A stretch of DNA of 64,000 bases from NCBI RefSeq assembly GCF_900112795.1, contig NZ_FONA01000012.1, forward strand, positions 78,479 through 142,478, written 5' to 3'. How positions within the stretch are numbered: position 1 is the stretch's first letter; each line of letters opens with the position of its first letter. This DNA comes from Thermophagus xiamenensis. GTDB lineage: Bacteria > Bacteroidota > Bacteroidia > Bacteroidales > Marinilabiliaceae. This document shows, in pieces, positions 26,390 to 34,977 of this stretch. The position numbers and the translations under genes are program-made. Under the pieces are notes generated by a model. It saw only the letters and a program-made list of their open reading frames with translations. It did no database searches and was not told where the DNA came from.

Positions 26390-27617
26390 ATGAGGCATTT
26401 TTTATTAATCTTTTTAGCCAATTTATTTTTTATTCAATTGGCTCTGGCCGAAGGCTACCAGGTCAACTTACAAGGTCAGAAACAAACCGGTATGGGGCAC
26501 ACCGGTACGGGGCTTCTTTTGGGGCCATCTTCCATTCATTTTAATCCCGGCGCTTTAGCTTTTTTGGAAGGCAACTTTTTTCTTTCCGGTGGTATCAGCG
26601 GGGTTTTTTCAAACAATTCTTTTGTGCAAAATGAACCTGTCTATTACAAAGCAGAAAGTGACAATCCAGTTGGAACACCGTTTAGTTTTTATGGTGCGAT
26701 GCGACTTAATAAACGTTTGGTGGTTGGTTTAGGGGTTAATTCACCCTATGGAAATACTTTGGATTGGGAAGATGACTGGGCCGGTCGGTATTTGATTCAA
26801 AATATTTCATTGCAGGCTATTTTTGTTCAGCCTACGGTCTCATATGCAATTACGCCACACATTAGCATTGGTGGTGGACCTGTAATAGCTTTTGGGAGTG
26901 TGGATTTAGATCAAGCCATTCCTTTAGTTCCGCTTGATGACGGAAGCGTAAATTTAAATGGTGATGCAACAGCCTGGGGGGTATAATTTAGGGGCATTTT
27001 TTAAAATAGGTCAGCGACTTACGGCAGGGATTAATTATCGTTCCAAAATATTAATGAAAGTGGATGGGGGATATGCGACTTTTAATGTTCCCGAGACTTT
27101 GTCAAGTTATTTTCCGCCCAATAATACCTTCACGGCCGAATTACCTATGCCGGCCAATCTTACTTTGGGTGTGGGTTTGAAAGTATCGGATAAACTTTTA
27201 TTGGCTTTTGATTTACAACATGTGCGGTGGTCAGAATATAACGAGCTCGTTTTTGATTTTAAAGAAAATACAGCCGTTCTTGAAGATTCATACAACCCAC
27301 GAAATTTTGAAAATACCATGATTTATCGGTTCGGTGCAGAATATGGGTTATTGGCATCGCTTAAATTAAGAGCAGGTATTTATTATGATGAAACACCTAT
27401 TCCTAAAGATTATTTAACCCCGGAAACACCCGGTACAAACAAAATAGGTATTTCCGGCGGTTTTTCATGGGCTTTGAATAACCATCTTTCATTAGATGCA
27501 TCGCTACTTCACGTTTCAGGTGAGACGCGCGATGATGGCTATGCCCCTTTGGAATTTTATGGAAGATATGAATCATCAGCCTGGATTCCCGGTGTGGGAC
27601 TGAGTTGGTCATTCTAA
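26390..27617 (+). pseudogene. FadL/OmpP1/TodX-type outer-membrane transporter, frameshifted in a G6 tract
   Basis: Encodes an outer-membrane hydrophobic-compound transporter of about 408 aa when the frame is restored. Part one (26390-26986) has a signal peptide (HFLLIFLANLFFIQLALA) and the family opening YQVNLQGQKQTGMGHTGTG, and ends early with ...ATAWGV-stop. Part two continues in the +1 frame as YNLGAFFKIGQRLTAGINYRS and ends in ...IPGVGLSWSF, a proper beta-barrel C-terminal Phe. The break falls at six G residues (26976-26981); removing one restores AWGYNLGAFF. It may be a true mutation, phase variation by slippage, or a base-call error. Apart from that the gene looks intact. Confidence 0.85.
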
Positions 27618-27638
27618 AGGGGTGGTTATTAAATAAAA

Positions 27639-27761
27639 AAAGAAGGTGTCTGTAATTCTTGTTTTTTCTGTAATTTTTAAATATGCCAGCTTCATAAACC
27701 TTAATTGAATTGTATTTAATTTATCCATAAAAAGACAACAACGCATTTAGACACCTTCTTT
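27639..27761. repeat. 13-bp inverted repeat between two convergent broken genes
   Basis: AAAGAAGGTGTCT (27639-27651) and AGACACCTTCTTT (27749-27761) are perfect reverse complements 97 bases apart. The interior is A+T-rich without a frame. It lies between the stop of the FadL-type gene and the stop of the TonB receptor remnant, so it may be a large stem-loop at the end of both transcripts or a small non-autonomous element. Confidence 0.6.
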
Positions 27762-27787
27762 GTACACTAACTTAGCGGTCAAAATTC

Positions 27788-29507
27788 TTAAAATACATTT
27801 CCAAATTTAATTCCGAAATTAATGGTTCGGGGTTGTGATGGTCCGTAGATATAGCCTGCATCTCTGTAAATGCCTTTGTCATAATCGTCCTGTAATTGGT
27901 TGAAAATATTCTTCATTCCAAGGAAGAATTGTAATTCGGTTTCATTTGTTAAATGAATATCATAAGAAACCAACAAATCTGCAACAATGAAAGCTGAGGA
28001 TTCTTCTAATTGCTCTCCGGAAATGATATCGCCCCGGTTTATAGCCTCCTCAACTTTTTGTGCCTCTTCCGGGTTGTCAAAATCATCGGGATTTAACCCG
28101 AAATGAGGTACTAACATTGAACCGGTGTAATTTAATGATAAGGAAGCATTAAAGTGATGGGATGGCCTCCAAATAAAGGTTGCGTAGCCATATTTATCGG
28201 GAGTTCGCATAAACTTCTTCGATGTACTATTATCTTCTTCACCCCACGGTTGGGGAGACTCATAACGACTGGTTTGTATTGTAAATCCTAACTGAGTTTC
28301 CAGTTTATTGGATAAAAAAGATTTCCATTCCATGTTTACCCCCGATACATATGCACCATCTTCGGCATTTACTCTCAAATAGGCAAAGTTGCCCTGGTCA
28401 CCCAATGGGAAATAGGTATTGGCAAACGGGTCATTGAGTCGGGTGTAGAAGCCTTCAATCAGTAGATCATGGTAGGAATGTTCAATGTTAAAAACTGAAT
28501 TGATAGATGCGGTAAATGAATCTGATGTTTCTTGCTTTAAGTTATCAGAGTTGAAAGTTTCAACACGGTTGGCATTTACCAACTCGATATGCAAATCTTC
28601 GTTAAATACCTGGGGGGCACGGTATCCGCGGGCATATCCTATGCGAAATCTAAAGTCCTTGGTGAATTTGTATAAGATGTTAATTCTGGGAATCCAAACT
28701 CCGTTATTGATATCACCAATATCACTTTCCAGGTCGTTGTCATAACGCATTCCAATTCCCAGGTTTACTTTATTGGATTTCCAATTTTGTTGCAAAAAAG
28801 TACCCAGGGTATTAACCGACTGCCTGGTTAATAAGGTATTGCTGCGACCATTTGCCCCAAGTTTGGTGTCTTTTAAATAATCCTTAGTATTATCGAAGCC
28901 TATCAATGTTGTCGAGTTGTTGAAGAGAAGACGGTTCATATTAAAGGAATAATAGCCACCTGCCGAATAAGTTAAATTTTTTGTATGTCCGTAAGCATTG
29001 GGGTCTTGTTCTGCACCATAATAAGAATCTCTGTCCACATGCTGAGCAGAAGCATAGAGGGTGAGTTTATCATATTTTCCATTGGTGAAAAGGTCGTAAG
29101 AAAGGTTTACGTCGGAAATAAGATGTTCCAACTGTTCGGCAATATCTGCCTCATGTGGAAGGTAATCCAACTTGTTTCCGCCACGGCGAAACTCTTGTAT
29201 GCGGTAACGTGTTTACTTTCTTTGTCTGGCTTTTGTAGCCTAATCCGCTAACCCGAAGCATTAGCTCCCCTTCAGGAAGGTTTACCAAACGGTAGTGACC
29301 GGTGGCATCGGTCATGGTACCGATAGTAGTCCCTTCAACCGTTATGTTTATAAAGGGGACATGTTCGCCGTTGCATTGTACATCGCCTATGATATTGGCA
29401 TCGGTTTTTTTCTTTTTTTCTTCATCCGAAAATTCCGGTGCTTGTTGAGCATTTGTAAAAAATCCGGATAAAATGATAATCGGTGTTAATAGTAATTTTC
29501 TGGCCAT
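27788..29507 (-). pseudogene. TonB-dependent receptor remnant lacking its plug domain
   Basis: The 5' part (29507-29151) has a signal peptide (LLLTPIIILSGFFTNA) and a CarboxypepD_reg-like domain (VPFINITVEGTTIGTMTDATGHYRLVNLPEGELMLRVSG...). After ...KKVNTLPHT the frame shifts, and from about 29190 a second frame reads QEFRRGGNKLDYLPHEADIAEQ and continues to 27788 as the last ~460 residues of a TonB barrel, ending ...TINFGIKFGNVF. The plug and first barrel strands, an expected ~250-270 residues, are missing, so the gene cannot make a gated transporter. The junction is at CGCATACAAGAG (about 29192-29203). A genuine internal deletion is most likely; substrate unknown, though feoB is adjacent. 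Confidence 0.85.
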
Positions 29508-29634
29508 AAGGATTAAGTTTAAGTTTATAATTGAAAAAGCGAATAATTCCTTATTTAGGTTTCTTCCGAAACCTATTAACCCTATTGTATGTGGGTTTTC
29601 CCTTAAATTCTATAGATTATTTTTTACAGGTAAT

Positions 29635-31854
29635 TTAACCCCAAATTAATGTTGTTAAGAGGCATACCAGAAGTCCCATGGCTATGGGAAGAAAGGTCGA
29701 TACCAATGTCCACCTCACACTTCCTGTTTCTTTGTAGATGGTATATATGGTAGTAGAGCATGGGTTGTGTAATAGGCTGAACAACATTAGGTTTACGGCT
29801 GTTAATAGTGTCCACCCCCCTGCATGCAGCAAACTGGCAGTATCCCGGATGGAATCCAGTTCGAACATAACGCCGGCTCCGGCACCCACACCTGTCATAT
29901 TTTGGGTCAGAACTGTTAACATCAAAATAGTAGGGATAACTATTTCATTGGCCGGTATTGCAATGATATAGGCAAGAAAAATAATTCCGTTGAGGCCAAA
30001 TAAGAGGGCGATGGGGTCTGCCCAATGGATAAAGTGTTCTGCTATGCTAATGCCATCAACTTTTACATTGGCTACCAGCCATATTACAATACCTGCCGGG
30101 ACGGCAAAAACTACTGCTCGCCATAAAACAAAGATTGTACGGTCAATTAATGAAGTATATAGTATTTGCCATATCCTTGGGGGGCGGTAGGGTGGAAGTT
30201 CCAGACTAAATGCGGAAGCCTCACCACGCAATACTGTACGGCTCAAACCCCAGGATACTACTAAACTGAGGAATATTCCCAATAGTGCAATGCCAACTAC
30301 TGCAGCAGCTGATACTAAACCCGCCAGATGGGCCGGTACGGCTCCCCCAATAAATATGGTGGCTATTAGTATTTGCGTTGGCCATCGTCCATTACATAAT
30401 GAAAAATTGTTGGTTATGATGGCAATGAGTCGTTCACGTGGACTGTCGATAACACGCGTGGCAATAACTCCGGCGGCATTACATCCGAAGCCCATGCTCA
30501 TCGACAGGGCTTGCTTACCGTGAGCACCGGCCTTGCGAAACAGGCTATCCATATTAAATGCCACACGCGGCAAATAACCCAGGTCCTCCAAAAGGGTAAA
30601 AAGGGGAAAGAAAATAGCCATTGGTGGCAACATTACGGAAACCACCCACGCCATAGATAAATAGGCCCCGTCAATTAGTACACCATTTAACCACCACGGT
30701 AAGCCTATGGTAGTTCCCCAATCTTTAAGTATGGGATGAAGGGTGTCCAGAAGCAGTGATGCCAACAGCCCTGATGGATAATTGGCGCCCGAGACGGTAA
30801 TCCAAAATACTAAAGCTAAAAGCAGAAGCATAATGGGAAAACCCAACCAACGGCTTGTAACTATTTTGTCTATTTTTATGTCTAAACTATATGCCGGTTT
30901 ATTCTCATCAGTGGTAACAACTTTTCCGGCTATCTCAGCCGCATCGTTGTAAATACCTTCTATGACAGAGTCATGGAAGTCCATTCCCAACTTCCATCGT
31001 ATGGTGTTGACCTTTGAGAGTAAGGCTTCCCGTTGTTTGTTGTCAGGAATCGATTCCTTTTCTTTATCGGCCATAGAAGTGTTACTCAGGAAACCCAGTT
31101 GTCCTGACTTTACAGCATCAATAATGCTTTGGTCGCCCTCCAGCAATCGAAGCGCTACCCAATCGCTATTGGGTATATCGGGAAAAATATTTTGCAATTG
31201 TTGACCAATTTCCTGAATGGCATGTCGAATTTTGGCGGGGCGCTTACGCGGTTTGTAAGGTTTGCATAAGTAACTGCCTGTTGCAACCTGTTCTATGGCG
31301 GTCATGAGTTCCTGCATGCCACGGTTACGGCGGGCTGCAGTCCCGACAACCGGAATGCCCAACTCGCGCGATAAGGCTCTTAAGTTAATTTGTATATGGT
31401 TGCGCTCTGCTTCATCCATCAAATTAACACATAACACTGCGCGGTCAGTGATTTCTAATATTTGTAAAGTGAGGTTCAGATTTCGTTGTAAGCGAGTGGC
31501 ATCGGTTACAATAACCGTCACATCAGGTCGGCCGAATAAAATGAAATCTCGAGCTACTTCTTCATCGGTACTGGTCGACAGTAATGAATAAGTTCCGGGT
31601 AAATCTACCACTTTGTAACGCTTATTGTTAAAAGCAAATGCCCCTTCGGCACGTGTTACCGTTTTGCCCGGCCAGTTACCGGTATGTTGTCTGAGCCCGG
31701 TAAGGTTATTAAATACTGTGCTTTTTCCTGTATTCGGATTTCCTGCCAACGCAATAATATAATCGGTAGCAGAGGTGTCAATTCCCAATTGTTTAAGGTT
31801 TTCTTTATGGTGAATTGGACAGTTTTCACATCCTTGTGCTATTGACGTAATCAT
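29635..31854 (-). CDS. feoB: Ferrous iron transporter FeoB
   Basis: Inner-membrane Fe2+ importer with a cytoplasmic G-domain, 739 aa. G1 is [13 protein letters not shown]3 is VDLPGTYSL, and G4 is CVNLMDEAE; the helical GDI-like region follows (~180-300), and about ten hydrophobic helices complete the protein, including the two Gate regions ([19 protein letters not shown] is typical of Gate 1). The N-terminal 30 residues carry Cys and His (GCENCPIHH) as in many Bacteroidota FeoBs. FeoA function is supplied by the upstream gene (31910-32935), a regulator-FeoA-FeoA fusion; the two are separated by 55 bases and form one operon under the promoter near 32990. Confidence 0.96.
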   Translation of the reverse strand: MITSIAQGCENCPIHHKENLKQLGIDTSATDYIIALAGNPNTGKSTVFNNLTGLRQHTGNWPGKTVTRAEGAFAFNNKRYKVVDLPGTYSLLSTSTDEEVARDFILFGRPDVTVIVTDATRLQRNLNLTLQILEITDRAVLCVNLMDEAERNHIQINLRALSRELGIPVVGTAARRNRGMQELMTAIEQVATGSYLCKPYKPRKRPAKIRHAIQEIGQQLQNIFPDIPNSDWVALRLLEGDQSIIDAVKSGQLGFLSNTSMADKEKESIPDNKQREALLSKVNTIRWKLGMDFHDSVIEGIYNDAAEIAGKVVTTDENKPAYSLDIKIDKIVTSRWLGFPIMLLLLALVFWITVSGANYPSGLLASLLLDTLHPILKDWGTTIGLPWWLNGVLIDGAYLSMAWVVSVMLPPMAIFFPLFTLLEDLGYLPRVAFNMDSLFRKAGAHGKQALSMSMGFGCNAAGVIATRVIDSPRERLIAIITNNFSLCNGRWPTQILIATIFIGGAVPAHLAGLVSAAAVVGIALLGIFLSLVVSWGLSRTVLRGEASAFSLELPPYRPPRIWQILYTSLIDRTIFVLWRAVVFAVPAGIVIWLVANVKVDGISIAEHFIHWADPIALLFGLNGIIFLAYIIAIPANEIVIPTILMLTVLTQNMTGVGAGAGVMFELDSIRDTASLLHAGGWTLLTAVNLMLFSLLHNPCSTTIYTIYKETGSVRWTLVSTFLPIAMGLLVCLLTTLIWG

Positions 31855-31909
31855 GCTTGTATTCTTAATTTGGGGTTTTACATAATTGGTATTCGCGGAA
31901 AAACCCAGG

Positions 31910-32935
31910 TTATTTTTGTATATAAATATTTTCTGCCTGGCTTTTTCTTATGCCAATGGTTGTATCCATAATACGATAACCAATTGGGTCTCCTGAAGCA
32001 CTTTTCAGTAAAGCAGTAACGGGAGTTCCGCGGACAATTCCCAAATCCATTAGCCGGCGTCGCTCCTGTCCTCTGCAATTAGGTGATATTCCTGCGATAC
32101 GTGCTGTTTCACCCAGATTAAGGTCGGTGAGTTTTTGGAAGTTTTGTGTGGATGGATTTGGTTCCTCTGATAGGGTTCGGACAGTCACTGAGGAGGCAAA
32201 TAACGGGGTTAGGACACATTCTTCCCCATCGGCAGCAAAAGAAATTTTTTCTTTCTCCACATCCAGAATATAGATTTTCATTCCCGGATATAGGCCGATA
32301 GCTACCAATTGTTTATAGATGTATTCAGGCTCATCTTCCAGGTGTGTGATAATGGCATGATCGCCCTTTTGTAATGTATTAAGGGGTCGACCCTGAAAGT
32401 CAGGCAAATCACCTTGTGCTGTCGGGATAGGGTCTCCGTGAGGGTCAAAGGCCGGATTACCCATATCGGCTGCAAGAAGGTTGGCTTCTTTTTCCGAGAT
32501 GAAATGTTCCCAATGGTCGGCTCTGGGGTGCCACTCGGTCTGGCCAACACCCGTTTCGTTGGCCAGATAGGTTTCCCAAATACGGTGAACACGGATAATG
32601 CGGAGGGAGTAAGATTTCCCGGCTTCTGTTAGTTGATAGGTCCCTTCCCTGTCAGAAATAAGACCCATTTTGGTAAGTCTTCCCAATAATTTATTGCAGC
32701 CTCGTTCTGTAATATTTAGATTACGGGCAATATCTTTCTTTTTGCAAGGTACCTTCTTATATTCACAGTCGTACAGAAATTTTAATGCGTCTTCAAGGAG
32801 AATCCTTTCATTGTTAATTTTAATAACTGCCCTTCGGGCAAGAATCCCTTTTCTTGGCCAAAATATCCATAAAATAAAGAGTATTAGCCCTGTTAAAATC
32901 GATATAACGACAATTATTTGAAATGTTGTTTCCAT
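31910..32935 (-). CDS. Membrane-anchored DtxR/MntR-like regulator fused to two FeoA domains
   Basis: 341 aa from the start chosen here. One N-terminal transmembrane helix ([20 protein letters not shown]) precedes a winged-helix DtxR-type domain ([23 protein letters not shown]...[30 protein letters not shown]), the metal-binding/dimer helix region (~115-185), and two FeoA SH3-like domains (about 195-265 and 280-341; the second has [21 protein letters not shown]). The start at 32935 is preferred because the upstream one (33004) lies before the promoter. It precedes feoB and probably supplies FeoA. Whether the membrane-bound HTH still binds DNA is unknown; it may have become a structural part of the transporter. 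Confidence 0.85.
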   Translation of the reverse strand: METTFQIIVVISILTGLILFILWIFWPRKGILARRAVIKINNERILLEDALKFLYDCEYKKVPCKKKDIARNLNITERGCNKLLGRLTKMGLISDREGTYQLTEAGKSYSLRIIRVHRIWETYLANETGVGQTEWHPRADHWEHFISEKEANLLAADMGNPAFDPHGDPIPTAQGDLPDFQGRPLNTLQKGDHAIITHLEDEPEYIYKQLVAIGLYPGMKIYILDVEKEKISFAADGEECVLTPLFASSVTVRTLSEEPNPSTQNFQKLTDLNLGETARIAGISPNCRGQERRRLMDLGIVRGTPVTALLKSASGDPIGYRIMDTTIGIRKSQAENIYIQK

Positions 32936-32974
32936 CGATATTAAGATTATTGTAGCTTGAATGATTAGATTAAG

Positions 32975-33005
32975 CAAATATATAAAGTTAGAAAGATCTA
33001 ACAAA
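32975..33005 (-). promoter_or_regulatory. Promoter of the feo operon with an embedded palindrome (putative metal-repressor operator)
   Basis: On the minus strand TTTG (33005-33002), exactly 19 bases, then TATATTTG (32982-32975): a perfect match to the Bacteroidetes promoter consensus. The palindrome GTTAGA-N4-TCTAAC (32987-33002) lies entirely between the two boxes, so a bound protein would block the polymerase. It contains TTAG/CTAA half-sites like those of DtxR/IdeR operators. The DtxR-type regulator at 33054 is the obvious candidate. The start codon at 32935 is ~40 bases downstream. Confidence 0.72.
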
Positions 33006-33023
33006 TAGTTTTAGGAAATTTTA

Positions 33024-33031
33024 TATATTTG
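33024..33031 (+). promoter_or_regulatory. Possible -7 box of the DtxR/MntR regulator gene
   Basis: TATATTTG fits the -7 consensus and lies 23 bases before the TTG start at 33054. No TTTG was found at the proper upstream distance, so the promoter is only partly supported. The feo palindrome (32987-33002) is just upstream and could also affect this gene (autoregulation). Confidence 0.35.
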
Positions 33032-33053
33032 TGGCAATCAAAAAAGAGCATCT

Positions 33054-33704
33054 TTGAAGACAAAGGAGAATTATCTTAAGGCGATGTATATGATAGTTCA
33101 GGAGGGAAAAAGTATCTCACTGTCTCTCCTGAGTGAAAAGATGGGTGTAAGTATCCCTACGGCAAATAGCATGGTTAAACGGCTTGATGATATGGGGCTT
33201 GTCAAATACAGAAAGTACAAGCCCTTAGAGTTGACGCCCAAAGGAAAGAAGGCAGCCGGGCGTATTTTGCGAAAACATCGTATTGCTGAAATGTATTTGG
33301 TCGAGCAGCTCGGCTTTAGCTGGGAAGAAGTCCATGATATTGCCGAAGAAATTGAACATATTCCTTCCGAAAAACTATTCGATAAAATGGATGAGGCTTT
33401 AGGCTTTCCGGAAACCGACCCTCATGGTTCGCCTATTCCCGATAAAAACGGGAATATGTCTTCAACGTGTTATGCCAAGCTGGCCGATATGGAAAGCGGT
33501 CAAACCGTTCGTTTGTGTGCAATACATAAAAGCGATGCCCCTTTACTTAAGTTTCTGAATCAAAAAGAGCTTAAACTTGGAACCATTATTAAAATTTTGC
33601 ATATAGAGCCATTTGATAAGAGTATGACAGTTTCTTACGACGATTTTTCAGAGGTGGTGCTTTCAAATGATGTGTGTGTGAGGTTGTTGGTTGAAGTCTG
33701 TTGA
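33054..33704 (+). CDS. DtxR/MntR-family metal-dependent transcriptional regulator
   Basis: Soluble metalloregulator, 216 aa. A winged helix (SLLSEKMGVSIPTANSMVKRLDDMGLVKYRKYKPLELTPKGKK) is followed by the metal-binding dimer domain (ILRKHRIAEMYLVEQLGFSWEEVHDIAEEIEH with His/Glu ligands) and a C-terminal FeoA/SH3-like domain (MESGQTVRLCAI...). The first codon is TTG (M shown as initiator): the family N-terminus KENYLKAMY requires it, and no ATG lies upstream in frame. It is divergent from the feo operon and most likely its repressor. Fe2+ or Mn2+ specificity cannot be decided here. Confidence 0.88.
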   Translation: MKTKENYLKAMYMIVQEGKSISLSLLSEKMGVSIPTANSMVKRLDDMGLVKYRKYKPLELTPKGKKAAGRILRKHRIAEMYLVEQLGFSWEEVHDIAEEIEHIPSEKLFDKMDEALGFPETDPHGSPIPDKNGNMSSTCYAKLADMESGQTVRLCAIHKSDAPLLKFLNQKELKLGTIIKILHIEPFDKSMTVSYDDFSEVVLSNDVCVRLLVEVC

Positions 33705-33960
33705 CAGAAAAGAATTTTGGGGCATTTATTAAAAAATGAACTGTAAATAAAATATTAAAAAAAAGTTTATTGAGAGAGTTGAAAAAGGATATTTTCTCCA
33801 CCATTAGCATGCAAATTTCTTCTTATCCAAATTCCTGTTTGCAATCAGGCTCATTAAAATGTTGTTGATTAAAATAGTAAGATTTTTAACAGGGGACAAA
33901 ACGCGGAGACGAAGAGACGCAAAGAGGGTATAGAGATGGGTTTTCAAATTAAAGGAAATT
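33705..33960. other. Spacer between the metalloregulator gene and tandem array B
   Basis: About 255 A+T-rich bases, with a short purine-rich stretch (AAACGCGGAGACGAAGAGACG, split here, near 33898-33920). No gene or terminator was recognised. Confidence 0.4.
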
Positions 33961-34698
33961 GGCGGCTGGAATCGAATCTAAAATTTTTTAGGTCGAAAAT
34001 CAGCGGCCGAAATTGAATCTAAAATTTTTTAGATCGAAAATCAACGGCCGAAATCGAATCTAAAATTTTTCAGGACGAAAATCGACGGCCGAAATTGAAT
34101 CTGTAAAATTACAGGCCGAAAATCGACGGCCGAAAATGAATCTGTAAAATTACAGGCCGAAAATTGACGGCCGAAATCGAATCTGTAAAATTACAGGCCG
34201 AAAATTGACGGCCGAAATCGAATCTGTAAAATTACAGGCCGAAAATCGACGTCCGAAATTGAATCTGTAAAATTACAGGCCGAAAATTGACGTCCGAAAT
34301 TGAATCTGTAAAATTATAGGTCGAAAATTGACGGCCGGAATTGAATCTGTAAAATTATAGGCCGAAAATTGACGTCCGGAATTGAATCTGTAAAATTATA
34401 GGCCGAAAATTGACGTCCGAAATTGAATCTGTAAAATTACAGGTCGAAAATTGACGTCCGAAATTGAATCTGTAAAATTACAGGTCGAAAATTGACGTCC
34501 GAAATTGAATCTGTAAAATTATAGGTCGAAAATTGACGGCCGGAATTGAATCTGTAAAATTACAGGCCGAAAATCAACGGCCGAAATCGAATCTGTAAAA
34601 TTACAGGCCGAAAATCGACGGCCGGAATCGAATCTGTAAAATTATAGGTCGAAAATTGACGTCCGAAATTGAATCTGTAAAATTACAGGTCGAAAATC
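33961..34698. repeat. 41-bp tandem repeat array B (18 copies) with an internal palindrome
   Basis: The marker GAATCT recurs at 33974, 34015, 34056, 34097, 34138 and every 41 bases to 34671, giving 18 units. The general unit is (GACGGCCGAAATTGAATCTG)TAAAATTACAGGCCGAAAATT. Each unit contains a palindrome. In units 1-2 it is CTAAAA-TT-TTTTAG; in unit 3 it reads CTAAAATTTTTCAG; in most of units 4-18 it is CTGTAA-AA-TTACAG, with five units showing TTATAG on the right arm. Two positions changed together on both arms between the two forms. Stops in all frames and the 41-base period exclude a protein. Confidence 0.95.
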
Positions 34699-34886
34699 CC
34701 CTAACACTAAATTGAAAAAATATTGTTCCTCAGTCGTTCCTGACAGAACCGGATGGTTCACTACATATGCATTTGGAATTTTGGGTTCAGGAAATGTCGT
34801 TTCGGGGGTGGGGGATAAAAGGGAAGGGGTACAGGGTTATAATACCTTTTTATGGTAAAATAAATTGCTGAGGTTCAATATACTTT
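34699..34886. other. Spacer between array B and the hsdR terminator
   Basis: Contains the sequence GACAGAACCGG followed by a partly conserved ~48-base segment (34742-34790) that is repeated, about 75% by eye, at 42147-42193 on the other side of the restriction-modification genes. Otherwise featureless. Confidence 0.45.
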
Positions 34887-34922
34887 GAAAAAGAGGTTGT
34901 TTAGAAAAATGAAACAATCTCT
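34887..34922 (-). terminator. Intrinsic terminator after hsdR
   Basis: AGAGGTTGTTT (34892-34902) pairs with AAACAATCTCT (34912-34922), one mismatch in 11, and on the minus strand the stem is followed by TTTTT (34892-34888). It is 55 bases after the hsdR stop. Confidence 0.75.
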
Positions 34923-34977
34923 ATAAAATGATGTAGCCTCTTTTATTATATTCTTCCAGTTCCTTCATTCATTAATC

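Noticed and set aside
32936..33004. Longer N-terminus (MLDLSNFIYLLNL...) for the DtxR-FeoA fusion
   Set aside because: This start would lie at or before the promoter -33 box; the ATG at 32935 fits the mapped promoter and still keeps the membrane helix.
33961..34698. Array B as a repetitive protein gene or CRISPR
   Set aside because: The 41-base unit rotates through all frames and every frame has TAA or TGA; the whole unit repeats without spacers.
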